A DNA stretch of 64,000 bases. Origin: Nitrosospira sp. Nsp14. GTDB lineage: Bacteria; Pseudomonadota; Gammaproteobacteria; Burkholderiales; Nitrosomonadaceae. The notes beneath the pieces were generated by a model, which searched no databases, was not told the origin of the DNA, and worked only from the letters and a program-made list of their open reading frames with translations. Shown one piece after another: positions 16,288 through 24,753 of this stretch. The first letter of the stretch is position 1. Every line of letters starts with the position of its first letter. Location: NCBI RefSeq assembly GCF_900113575.1, contig NZ_FOPV01000016.1, forward strand, positions 1 to 64,000, read 5' to 3'. The translations under genes and the position numbers were made by a program.

Positions 16288-18999
16288 ATGACCACTCAGC
16301 CGGATGCGGAACGGCAAAGGCTGAAGAATCAGCAGCATCGTGCCGAGAACTGGCGTCTGTGGGGACCTTACCTCGCCGAGCGCGCCTGGGGAACCGTTCG
16401 GGAAGACTATAGTCCGGACGGCAACGCCTGGGGACACTTCGACCATGATCAGGCGCGCTCCCGCGTCTATCGCTGGAATGAAGACGGTCTTGGCGGTATT
16501 TCGGATGAGGCGCAACGGCTTTGTTTCGGTCTCGCTCTCTGGAACGGCCGAGATGTCATCCTGAAGGAACGGGCGTTCGGCTTGACCAACAACCAGGGAA
16601 ACCACGGGGAGGACGTGAAAGAATGCTACTTCTACCTGGACGCCACCCCCTCGCATGCATGGCTGCATTATCTTTATAAATATCCTCAATGCGCATTCCC
16701 TTATAAACGGCTAGTGGAAGAAAACGCCGGCCGTTCCCGCCATGAACCGCCGTTCAGCCTAATCGACAGCGGGTCATTTGCCGAGGGGCGCTACTGGGAC
16801 GTCGAGGTTTTTTACGCCAAGGCATCCCCCGAGGAACTGCATATCGAAATCGTGGCTACAAACCGGGGGCCCGATGAAGCCGTCCTGTGGGTGGTGCCCC
16901 AACTATGGTTTCGAAATGACTGGTCATGGCGGGATATGGATGCGCAGAAGCCCCTCTTGTATGCCATGGCACCCCCGGATGGCGCCGCGGCCTGGGCGGT
17001 TTCTGCGGAACACCCGCTACTGGGTACGTATCATCTTTATGGGGGGCAGCAGGCGGACCTGCTCTACACAGAAAACGAGACCAACAACGACAGGCTGTGG
17101 GGGCTCCCTAATGTCGGGCGTTACGTCAAGGATGCGTTTCACAGCTATCTCATTGATGGAGAGGCGACGGCGGTAAATCCGCAGCAACGGGGAACCAAAT
17201 TCGGCGCGGTACACAAGCTCACTGTTCCGCCGGGGCAAACATCTGCTATCGCATTAGTTTTGTCAGCCCGACCCAAGCCTGAGCCATTCAATTCTCACGC
17301 ACAAATTTTGACCCAACGGCTCGCCGAAGCAAATGCTTTCTTTACATCACTGCTGCCGGAAGCCACGGCTCACGATCACCGCATTCTCCGCCAGGCGCTG
17401 GCTGGGATGATTTGGAACAAGCAGTTCTATCACTATGACGTATCCACGTGGCTGAAAGGCGATCAGGCGATACCCCCGGCGTCGAGGCAAACCGGGCGCA
17501 ACCACGACTGGCGCCATCTCAGCGCCAATGACGTCATTTCCATGCCCGACGCCTGGGAGTACCCATGGTTCGCCGCCTGGGATCTCGCGTTCCATTGCAC
17601 CGTGATGGCACTGATCGACGTGGATTTTTCCAAGGATCAGGTAGAGCTGCTGCTGCGCGAAAATTTTCTGCATCCGGGCGGGCAAATACCAGCGGGCGAA
17701 TGGGGCTTCAGCGATGTGAATCCGCCTTTGCATGCCATGAGCGCTCTCAAGGTGTTCCGTGCGGAGCGAGTGCAACGCGGCCAGGGCGATATCGCTTTTC
17801 TCAAGCGTGTTTTGCACAAACTGTTGCTGAACCATACCTGGTGGATCAATCGCAAGGACGCCACGGGCATGAACGTATTTGAGGGGGGGTTTCTCGGGCT
17901 TGACAATATCTCTGTATACAACCGTTCCCAGCCATTGCCAACGGGCTATACGCTGAAACAAGCGGATGCGACTGGCTGGATGGCGATGTTCGCGCTGCAG
18001 ATCACTGTAATGGCGCTTGAAATTGCGGTTGAAGACCCCGCTTATGAAAGCATTGCTGTCCAGTCCTACAGCCAGTTTCTGGCAATCGCAAATACGCTTG
18101 CCGGCCACACCGGCGCGGGCGTATCCATCTGGGACGAGGCTGATGGATTCTTCAAGGATATTGTTATGGATCTGGAAGGCAGCGCACATCGCATCGATGT
18201 TTTTTCCTGGGTGGGCGTCATTCCCCTGTTCGCAAGTGAAGTGGTAGATGCGCGGCTGCTCGCCGGGCGGGACCGTTTTAACGCGCTGCTCTGGAAACAT
18301 AAGGGCGGCATGTTCGACGGCAGCGTGATCTGCGCCTGTCCCGTAACCACGAACGAACGGGGGGAACATTTATTGTCCGTTGTCACCCCCGCCATGCTGG
18401 TGAGGATCTTGGCCCGTGTTTTCGATGAAGATGAATTCTTTTCCCCATTTGGCGTGCGCAGCGTGTCGAAGCGCCATGCCGAGGGGCAAGACCTGGGGCA
18501 TATTCCTGGCATTGGCAATGCCATCATCCACTACGTGCCCGGCGAATCCGATTCACCGCTGTTCGGTGGAAATTCCAACTGGCGCGGCCCAGTCTGGATG
18601 CCAACCAACTATCTGCTGGTTCAGGCAATCGAAAAAATGTATCGTTACCTGGGCGATGCTTTCACCTTTCCCGCTCCCTGCTTAAATGGCTACGAGATTA
18701 ATCTCAAATACGCCGCGAATATGCTAGCCGAGCGCTTAGTCGACATTTTTCGCCGGGACGAATCCGACGTCATCCCGAATTTCCCCTTGAACAGTCCGCA
18801 CCAGACGGACCCGCACTGGTGCGACCTCCTGCTTTTCCATGAGTATTTCCACGGTGAAACCGGCCAGGGACTGGGCGCTGCCCACCAGACCGGCTGGACT
18901 GGTTTGGTAGCGAATCTGGTGATGCGCCGCTATCGAACGGAGATTCCGGAATTTTGGAGGCAGCAGGCGAACAATATTGCATGGGAATCTAGTCCCTAG
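16288..18999 (+). CDS. GH63-type glycosidase (MGH1-like domain)
   Basis: The 903-residue protein has an N-terminal beta-rich half and a C-terminal (alpha/alpha)6 barrel like bacterial glycoside hydrolase family 63 enzymes. Barrel landmarks are AWDLAFH with a candidate acid Asp432, NWRGPVWMP near 764-772, and EYFHGETGQGLGAAHQTGWTG near 852 with a candidate base Glu. No signal peptide is seen, so it is probably cytoplasmic. AGAGGAGGAA lies seven bases before the ATG, a strong ribosome site. GH63 members hydrolyse alpha-linked glucosyl or mannosyl compounds such as mannosylglycerate. The substrate here is unknown, and no synthase for such an osmolyte is adjacent. Confidence 0.85.
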   Translation: MTTQPDAERQRLKNQQHRAENWRLWGPYLAERAWGTVREDYSPDGNAWGHFDHDQARSRVYRWNEDGLGGISDEAQRLCFGLALWNGRDVILKERAFGLTNNQGNHGEDVKECYFYLDATPSHAWLHYLYKYPQCAFPYKRLVEENAGRSRHEPPFSLIDSGSFAEGRYWDVEVFYAKASPEELHIEIVATNRGPDEAVLWVVPQLWFRNDWSWRDMDAQKPLLYAMAPPDGAAAWAVSAEHPLLGTYHLYGGQQADLLYTENETNNDRLWGLPNVGRYVKDAFHSYLIDGEATAVNPQQRGTKFGAVHKLTVPPGQTSAIALVLSARPKPEPFNSHAQILTQRLAEANAFFTSLLPEATAHDHRILRQALAGMIWNKQFYHYDVSTWLKGDQAIPPASRQTGRNHDWRHLSANDVISMPDAWEYPWFAAWDLAFHCTVMALIDVDFSKDQVELLLRENFLHPGGQIPAGEWGFSDVNPPLHAMSALKVFRAERVQRGQGDIAFLKRVLHKLLLNHTWWINRKDATGMNVFEGGFLGLDNISVYNRSQPLPTGYTLKQADATGWMAMFALQITVMALEIAVEDPAYESIAVQSYSQFLAIANTLAGHTGAGVSIWDEADGFFKDIVMDLEGSAHRIDVFSWVGVIPLFASEVVDARLLAGRDRFNALLWKHKGGMFDGSVICACPVTTNERGEHLLSVVTPAMLVRILARVFDEDEFFSPFGVRSVSKRHAEGQDLGHIPGIGNAIIHYVPGESDSPLFGGNSNWRGPVWMPTNYLLVQAIEKMYRYLGDAFTFPAPCLNGYEINLKYAANMLAERLVDIFRRDESDVIPNFPLNSPHQTDPHWCDLLLFHEYFHGETGQGLGAAHQTGWTGLVANLVMRRYRTEIPEFWRQQANNIAWESSP

Positions 19000-19418
19000 G
19001 CTTTTTATTTGCGCCGCAACCCTGCTTGCTTGCCATTACATCTAGTATTACTCACACGCTTCCCCACCATTCAAGAAATCGGGCGGACTAGCCGATAATA
19101 TCGAGCCGGATTACTTGTACTCCACTATCTCCGAAGGATATCCAGATGCTAAAAATTCTTATAAGCGTAGAATCTCAGAGGCACCGGTACTGGGGTACCT
19201 CGTGTGAATTAGCTGGTAACCTCTCGCCCAGAGAAGCTACGTTAAAAAATCAGTTTCTTTCTCCGCATTGCCTAGCTATATATGTGGCAGCGGGGAGCTA
19301 CGCCGACTGTTACGGAGCGACTGCGGCAATGCTCCGCTGGGGCTAGGGAACGCAAACATACGCAGTAAATCATCGCGTTTAAAAAGCAAATCCGTTAGAT
19401 TTACATCGACGACCGCTC
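19000..19418. other. 419-base stretch before mutS, no recognisable gene
   Basis: No supported reading frame, tRNA or repeat. Two small inverted repeats could form hairpins: GGTAC/GTACC with a four-base loop (19186-19199), and CGGAGC/GCTCCG (19313-19318 with 19331-19336). Neither is followed by a T run, so they are not convincing terminators. The region should hold the mutS promoter and the end of the glycosidase transcript. Confidence 0.4.
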
Positions 19419-22103
19419 TTGCAAAAATACAACGAAGACAATGGCTTAAAAAGCCACACGCCCATGATGCAGCAATACCTGCGCATCAAGGCGCAGCATC
19501 CCGAGATGTTGATGTTTTATCGCATGGGGGATTTCTACGAACTGTTTTTCGATGATGCGGAAAAAGCCGCTCGGCTGCTTGACATTACCCTTACCCGGCG
19601 CGGCACGTCCGGCGGAGAACCGATCAAGATGGCGGGCGTGCCTTACCACTCCGCCGACCAATATCTTGCCAAACTGGTCAGGCTCGGAGAATCAGTAGTA
19701 ATCTGTGAGCAGACCGGCGACCCTGCGACCGCCAAGGGTCCCGTTGAGCGCCAAGTCACGCGCATCGTCACGCCCGGCACGCTGACAGATGCGGCATTGC
19801 TGGAAGAGAAACGCGAAAGCGTTATCGTTGCGTTGCAAGTGCACAAGGCAACGCTCGGACTGGCCTGGCTCAATCTGGCGGGCGGTAAATTCTGCGTGAT
19901 GGAGACAACGCCCGACAAACTGGCGGGCGAGCTTGAACGGCTAAAGCCTGCGGAAGTCCTTATCCCCGACTCGCCCGAAAGCCTTGACGGGTTAGACTGT
20001 GACAGCGTGTTCAGGAAAACCTGCCTTAAGCGCCTGCCTTTTTGGCAATTCGATGTCGAGGCCGCTGCCAGAATTCTTTCCCGGCAATTCGGCACGCATG
20101 ATCTTTCGGGTTTTGGTTGCGAGGGCTTGCATGCCTCGCTGGGAGCCGCAGGCGCGTTGCTGGAATACGCGCGCCTTACGCAGGGTACCAGCATCGCCCA
20201 TGTCGCGACGCTGGGTATTGAGCGGGACAGCGCGTACCTACGTCTGGATGCGGCGACGCGCCGTAATCTCGAAATTTCCGAAACGATACTCGGCGATGCT
20301 GCACCCACGTTGCTATCGCTGCTCGATACGTGCTCGACCAATATGGGAAGCCGACTGCTCCGTCACTGGCTGCATCATCCCCTCCGCGACCGTGCATTGA
20401 TTCGGAACCGGCTCGACGGCGTATCGTGGCTGATGGGTGAAGGTGGATCAGGACCGTACCTTGCGGTGCGCGCTTGCCTTAAACGGGTGGGCGACATCGA
20501 GCGCATTACCGCACGCATCGCGTTGAAATCGGCTCGGCCTCGAGACTTGTCTGGATTACGCGATAGCCTTAAACAGTTGCCGCAGGCGCTCGCGCTCATA
20601 GCCGAGATAAGGAGCGCCAACAGCGAACCCATTAACACGCCCATTGCCGTGCTGGCGAAAAAAATGGTCCCGGATGAAACGCTGACCGCACTACTGGAAA
20701 AAGCGTTGCGGGACGAGCCTGCGGTTATGCTGCGCGAAGGCGGCGTGATTGCCGATGGCTACGATGCAGAGCTGGATGAACTGCGCGCGATACAAAACAA
20801 CTGCGGTGAATTTCTGCTTCGACTTGAAGAACAGGAAAAGACGCGTACCGGGATACCCAGCCTCAAGGTGGAATATAACCGATTGCACGGTTTTTATATC
20901 GAGGTGACGCATGCCCACAGCGATAAAGTCCCATCCGACTATCGTCGAAGGCAGACGCTGAAGAACGCAGAACGTTATATCACACCCGAACTAAAGGCTT
21001 TCGAAGACAAGGCATTGTCCGCGCAGGGTCATGCCCTGGAACGGGAAAAATTCCTATATGCTGAATTGCTGGATACGCTTGCGCCCTATATTGTCCATTT
21101 GCAAGGGGCGGCGCAGAGCGTTGCAGAACTGGATGTTCTTGCGACATTTGCCGAACGGGCGCTTGCGCTGGATTACACCTTGCCGTTGTTTACTGATGAA
21201 ACAGCCATTGAAATTGAGGCGGGCCGTCATCCGGTAGTAGAAAGGCAGGTAGAGAACTTCATTGCAAACGATTTACGCCTAGGCGCAGGCCGCGGCGATC
21301 AAACACGGCAGATGCTCGTCATCACCGGCCCCAATATGGGTGGAAAATCGACCTATATGCGGCAAGCCGCGTTGATCGCATTGCTCGCCCATTGCGGTAG
21401 CTTTGTGCCTGCCGCCAGCGCGCGCTTCGGCCCTCTCGATCAAATTTTTACGCGGATCGGCGCCTCCGATGACCTGGCCGGTGGACGCTCCACTTTCATG
21501 CTGGAAATGAACGAGGCTGCCAACATTTTGCATAATGCCAGTTCACAAAGCCTGGTATTGATGGATGAAGTGGGAAGAGGCACGTCCACCTTTGACGGCC
21601 TTGCGCTTGCTTTGGCAATTGCCCAGTATCTGCTGGAGAAGAATGGTAGCTACACGCTATTCGCAACCCACTATTTCGAGCTGACTCAGCTCGCCGAGGA
21701 GTTCCCGCAAGTGGCAAACGTCCATTTGCGCGCCGTGGAACACAAGCATCGTATCGTGTTCCTGCATGCCATCAATGACGGCCCTGCGAGCCAAAGCTAT
21801 GGTCTACAGGTTGCCGCGCTGGCCGGCGTGCCGGCACCCGTAATCAAAACGGCGAGGCAATACCTTGCAAAACTTGAGAAGGACGCAATAGGAAGGTATC
21901 CGCAACGAGACTTGTTTTCGGATGCGGCGCCAGCCAGATGTGAAACTGGAGAAACCGCTGAAGCTTGGCAGAGGGGAGAAATTCTGGCACAGCATCCGGT
22001 CTTTACAATGTTGCGCGCGGTCCTACCGGACGAGTTGAGTCCGAAGCAAGCGCTGGACACGCTTTACGCCCTGAAAGACGCCGCAGAGAAGAAATCGCCC
22101 TAG
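19419..22103 (+). CDS. mutS: DNA mismatch repair protein MutS
   Basis: The 894-residue protein recognises mismatches and small loops. The mismatch-reading [11 protein letters not shown] motif (Phe and Glu that contact DNA) is near 38-48, then connector, lever and clamp domains, with the ATPase at about 610-800: Walker [10 protein letters not shown] near 637, STFMLEM, Walker [17 protein letters not shown] and the ATHYFEL segment. The start is drawn at TTG 19419. No ribosome site marks it clearly, and ATG at 19464 would cut conserved residues before HTPMMQQY, so the TTG is preferred. The neighbour slyD is convergent; no mutL is nearby. Confidence 0.96.
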   Translation: MQKYNEDNGLKSHTPMMQQYLRIKAQHPEMLMFYRMGDFYELFFDDAEKAARLLDITLTRRGTSGGEPIKMAGVPYHSADQYLAKLVRLGESVVICEQTGDPATAKGPVERQVTRIVTPGTLTDAALLEEKRESVIVALQVHKATLGLAWLNLAGGKFCVMETTPDKLAGELERLKPAEVLIPDSPESLDGLDCDSVFRKTCLKRLPFWQFDVEAAARILSRQFGTHDLSGFGCEGLHASLGAAGALLEYARLTQGTSIAHVATLGIERDSAYLRLDAATRRNLEISETILGDAAPTLLSLLDTCSTNMGSRLLRHWLHHPLRDRALIRNRLDGVSWLMGEGGSGPYLAVRACLKRVGDIERITARIALKSARPRDLSGLRDSLKQLPQALALIAEIRSANSEPINTPIAVLAKKMVPDETLTALLEKALRDEPAVMLREGGVIADGYDAELDELRAIQNNCGEFLLRLEEQEKTRTGIPSLKVEYNRLHGFYIEVTHAHSDKVPSDYRRRQTLKNAERYITPELKAFEDKALSAQGHALEREKFLYAELLDTLAPYIVHLQGAAQSVAELDVLATFAERALALDYTLPLFTDETAIEIEAGRHPVVERQVENFIANDLRLGAGRGDQTRQMLVITGPNMGGKSTYMRQAALIALLAHCGSFVPAASARFGPLDQIFTRIGASDDLAGGRSTFMLEMNEAANILHNASSQSLVLMDEVGRGTSTFDGLALALAIAQYLLEKNGSYTLFATHYFELTQLAEEFPQVANVHLRAVEHKHRIVFLHAINDGPASQSYGLQVAALAGVPAPVIKTARQYLAKLEKDAIGRYPQRDLFSDAAPARCETGETAEAWQRGEILAQHPVFTMLRAVLPDELSPKQALDTLYALKDAAEKKSP

Positions 22104-22198
22104 CGCGGAGCAGCTTATTCTCTTGATGAGTCGGCAAGAATCCGGTCGAGTATCGGGACGGGGGACGGGAACCCGGTCCGGAAGGTTTTAAAAGCTTT

Positions 22199-22678
22199 TT
22201 AATGCTCGTGACCATGCGCCCCGTGAGCGTGCCCGTGCGCCAATTCTTCCGCGGTCGCGGCGCGGACTTCCGTAACCGTACAGTCGAAACGCAGGGTGAT
22301 TCCAGCGAGCGGGTGATTACCGTCCACTACCACCTTGTCCTCCGCGATATCCGTCACGGTATAGATCAACGCGTCATCGGAACCTTCTTCGCCACCTTCA
22401 AACTGCATCCCGACCTCCACATTGTCGGGAAAAAGGCTACGAGGCTCCACCCGAACCAACTCGCTATCGTACTCACCGAACGTGTTCTCCGGCTCCATTA
22501 GAACCGAGCAGCTATCGCCTACTTCTTTGCTGTGCAACTTTTCCTCTACCATAGGAAAAATGCCGTCATAGCCCCCATGCAAATAACTGATGGGGGCGTC
22601 GGGTTTTTCCATTACCTGACCGGTCAAATCAGATAATTCATAAGTTAACGACACCACGGTATCTTTTTCGATGCGCAT
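22199..22678 (-). CDS. slyD: FKBP-type peptidyl-prolyl isomerase SlyD with His-rich tail
   Basis: The 159-residue protein has the SlyD layout: an FKBP half-domain at each end (YELSDLTGQVMEK near the start, GNHPLAGITLRFD later) and an inserted IF chaperone flap between them. The final ten or so residues are His- and Gly-rich (HGHAHGAHGHEH), the nickel-binding tail found in SlyD proteins that help deliver nickel to enzymes. It should act in the cytoplasm as a folding helper. Convergent with mutS, about 95 bases apart. No nickel-enzyme gene is in the window. Confidence 0.93.
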   Translation of the reverse strand: MRIEKDTVVSLTYELSDLTGQVMEKPDAPISYLHGGYDGIFPMVEEKLHSKEVGDSCSVLMEPENTFGEYDSELVRVEPRSLFPDNVEVGMQFEGGEEGSDDALIYTVTDIAEDKVVVDGNHPLAGITLRFDCTVTEVRAATAEELAHGHAHGAHGHEH

Positions 22679-23002
22679 ATATTTGATTTAACCTTAATCA
22701 GTTACAGCGATATAAATAGAGCCGCAAAGACTCCCCTCCCGCTCAGGAAGATTGCAGACCCACCGGTTCAACCTCAAACCAATCTCTGCGTATTGGGGCG
22801 TTTGTTAGTGATTATGATCCAATATTAGTTCCTTTCCACTTTTTTGCCCGTCCCAGCAGCTCCATGGGGCTGCAGAGGCATGATTTTCCCGTCCCAGCAG
22901 TTCCGGGAGATTTCGCCAAGGCGTATTCGTCCGCACCTTCCATAACACGAACTGCTGAAGGAAATCGGGAAGCTCGCGCAGGAGCCCAGGAAGCCCAGGA
23001 AG
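22679..23002. other. 324-base intergenic region with a short direct repeat
   Basis: The region lies between rnhB and slyD, both on the minus strand, and should hold the slyD promoter. It contains CCCGTCCCAGCAG twice, at 22847-22859 and 22888-22900, 41 bases apart, each preceded by a T run. A near-palindrome GCAGC...GCTGC (22856-22873) overlaps the first copy. A CCCAGGAAG repeat lies close to the rnhB stop. No gene is supported. Confidence 0.45.
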
Positions 23003-23605
23003 CTACGGCTCACCCGAGCCCCCGAAGTTCGCCATCGATTCCCTGACCGGTGCAAAACTACGGCGATGCACCTCGGAGATCCCATGAATCCGTATTGCGG
23101 TAATGTGCTGCTCAGTGGAATACCCTTTATGTCGGTCAAATCCGTAATGCGGGAAGCGCTTGTGCAGTGCCAGCATCTCGGCATCACGCGCGGTTTTAGC
23201 CAGGATGGAAGCAGCGGAGATTTCGGGTATCAGGCTATCCCCCCTGACAATTGCGGTTACAGGACACTTCAGGCGAGGACGGTGATTTCCATCCACCAGC
23301 ACCCTCGCGGGAACGAACGACAAGTTCTCTACGGCACGTTTCATGGCGAGCAAGCTGGCCTGAAGAATATTTATCCGGTCTATCTCCCCGACTGATGCAA
23401 ATCCGATAGCCCAGGCAATGGAATTTGCCCTGATCGCGAGCGTCAGCCTGTTGCGCTGATCTTCACGCAACGTTTTGGAGTCGGCCAACCCATCGATTTG
23501 GCGGGCCGGATCAAGTATCACGCAGGCAGCGAATACCGGTCCGGCTAGTGGTCCCCTACCAGACTCATCCACGCCGCCAACCCAGTTGCATTCGTCCGAC
23601 AGCAT
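23003..23605 (-). CDS. rnhB: ribonuclease HII
   Basis: The 200-residue protein cuts RNA in RNA-DNA hybrids and removes single ribonucleotides from DNA. Catalytic Asp13 and Glu14 lie in [22 protein letters not shown] and [12 protein letters not shown] supply the other acidic residues. The HRRSFAPVR segment near the end is the usual C terminus of the family. It ends the long minus-strand run starting at rpsB, 49 bases after fabZ. In most betaproteobacteria lpxA and lpxB lie between fabZ and rnhB; here they do not. Confidence 0.96.
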   Translation of the reverse strand: MLSDECNWVGGVDESGRGPLAGPVFAACVILDPARQIDGLADSKTLREDQRNRLTLAIRANSIAWAIGFASVGEIDRINILQASLLAMKRAVENLSFVPARVLVDGNHRPRLKCPVTAIVRGDSLIPEISAASILAKTARDAEMLALHKRFPHYGFDRHKGYSTEQHITAIRIHGISEVHRRSFAPVRESMANFGGSGEP

Positions 23606-23654
23606 TCCTAGCGATCCTGCTTTTGCTTACCTGAAAACATGCTCGTCGTAGCTC

Positions 23655-24107
23655 TCACTCGGCGGTTTTGGTCCGCATCGTGCACATCAACTCGGCCTCG
23701 GTGACAACGCGGCCATCCACTTCCGCCTGAACGGCGTATTTCCAAATACCGATTCTCTCACGCAGAATGGTGGCCTTGAGGATCAGTTGATCACCGGGCT
23801 GCACGGGTTTTTTGAAGCGCGCGCCGTCAATTCCGACAAAGTAATAGAGTGAATCGTCATCGGTCGTCAAGTTGGCGGTCCTGAGTGTCAGGATCGCGGC
23901 CGCTTGCGCGAGGGCTTCAATGATCAATACGCCCGGCATGACCGGGTAATGCGGGAAATGGCCCGAAAAGAACGGCTCGTTCATGCTGACGTTCTTGAGA
24001 GCCGATATGTTTTTTCCGGGTTCGCAGCATAAAACCCTGTCGACCAGCAGGAAAGGATAGCGATGAGGGAGATACTTCAGTATTTCATGGATGTTCATGG
24101 AGTCCAC
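23655..24107 (-). CDS. fabZ: (3R)-hydroxymyristoyl-ACP dehydratase FabZ
   Basis: The 150-residue hotdog-fold enzyme dehydrates 3-hydroxyacyl-ACP in fatty acid elongation. Catalytic His50 (FFSGHFP) and Glu64 (VLIIEALAQ) are present, and [12 protein letters not shown] is the typical start. It competes with LpxA for hydroxymyristoyl-ACP, which is why fabZ usually lies among lpx genes. Here it follows skp after about 95 bases and precedes rnhB, with no lpxD, lpxA or lpxB beside it. The first ATG (24107) and a second ATG three codons later (24098) are both possible starts. Confidence 0.96.
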   Translation of the reverse strand: MDSMNIHEILKYLPHRYPFLLVDRVLCCEPGKNISALKNVSMNEPFFSGHFPHYPVMPGVLIIEALAQAAAILTLRTANLTTDDDSLYYFVGIDGARFKKPVQPGDQLILKATILRERIGIWKYAVQAEVDGRVVTEAELMCTMRTKTAE

Positions 24108-24203
24108 GTTTAGCTTCCTGTTTCAGTGTCTTAAATAGCTCAAAAAGCCGGAGTTGCCGCCCCCGCTGAAATCCCTCGCCAAAGGCACATAACCCCCTGG
24201 CAG

Positions 24204-24743
24204 CTACTTGTCAGCCAAAGCTTTGATAACCTTTTCAGTGATGTCGATGCGCGGGCTTCGGTAAACAAGATCGCGCAGGGGCAGTATCAAGTCGTATTTC
24301 TCTGTCTCCGCGATTACTTGAATCACTTTCGTGGCGGTTAACTGGAGCGCGGCGACTTCGTCGTTCTGGCGCAGGCTCAGATCTTCGCGCATCTGTCGTT
24401 GAGCCCGCTGATATTCCCGGTTGAGGGTGGCAAGGTCCCGCTCCTTGTTGCGGCGCTCGCCCTCCGGCATGCTATTGCCTTCTTTTTCCAGCACGTCCTG
24501 CAGCGCCTTGGCCTGCGCAGTCATTTTCTTGAGTTCCTGGTCGCGCGGCAAAAACTCTTTCTCGATTTTCCTCAAGGCCCTTACCGCAGGTGCTGACTCG
24601 GCGAGAACTCTTTCAGTATCGACAACGCCTATCCTGATCTCATCCGCAAGCGAAGCAGCAGATCCCCAGGTGGACACAAAAATGATGCACACGGCCATTA
24701 ATATCCGTCCCGAATGTATCTTGTGCTTCAATTTAATCTCCAC
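24204..24743 (-). CDS. skp: periplasmic chaperone Skp/OmpH
   Basis: The protein has 179 residues from GTG at 24743. This start begins ten bases after the bamA stop and gives a basic n-region (KLKHK), a hydrophobic core and a cleavage region ending SLA before DEIRIG. A longer frame would overlap bamA and an ATG at 24698 would lose the basic residues. The mature part is a charged coiled coil (about 50-140), the tentacles that hold unfolded outer-membrane proteins in the periplasm. The placement straight after bamA is classical. Confidence 0.9.
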   Translation of the reverse strand: MEIKLKHKIHSGRILMAVCIIFVSTWGSAASLADEIRIGVVDTERVLAESAPAVRALRKIEKEFLPRDQELKKMTAQAKALQDVLEKEGNSMPEGERRNKERDLATLNREYQRAQRQMREDLSLRQNDEVAALQLTATKVIQVIAETEKYDLILPLRDLVYRSPRIDITEKVIKALADK

Positions 24744-24753
24744 ATTTGGTCGC

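Noticed and set aside
17347-18369. 340-codon minus-strand open frame opposite the GH63 gene
   Set aside because: Antisense to the catalytic domain of a well-supported gene with a strong ribosome site; no recognisable motifs.
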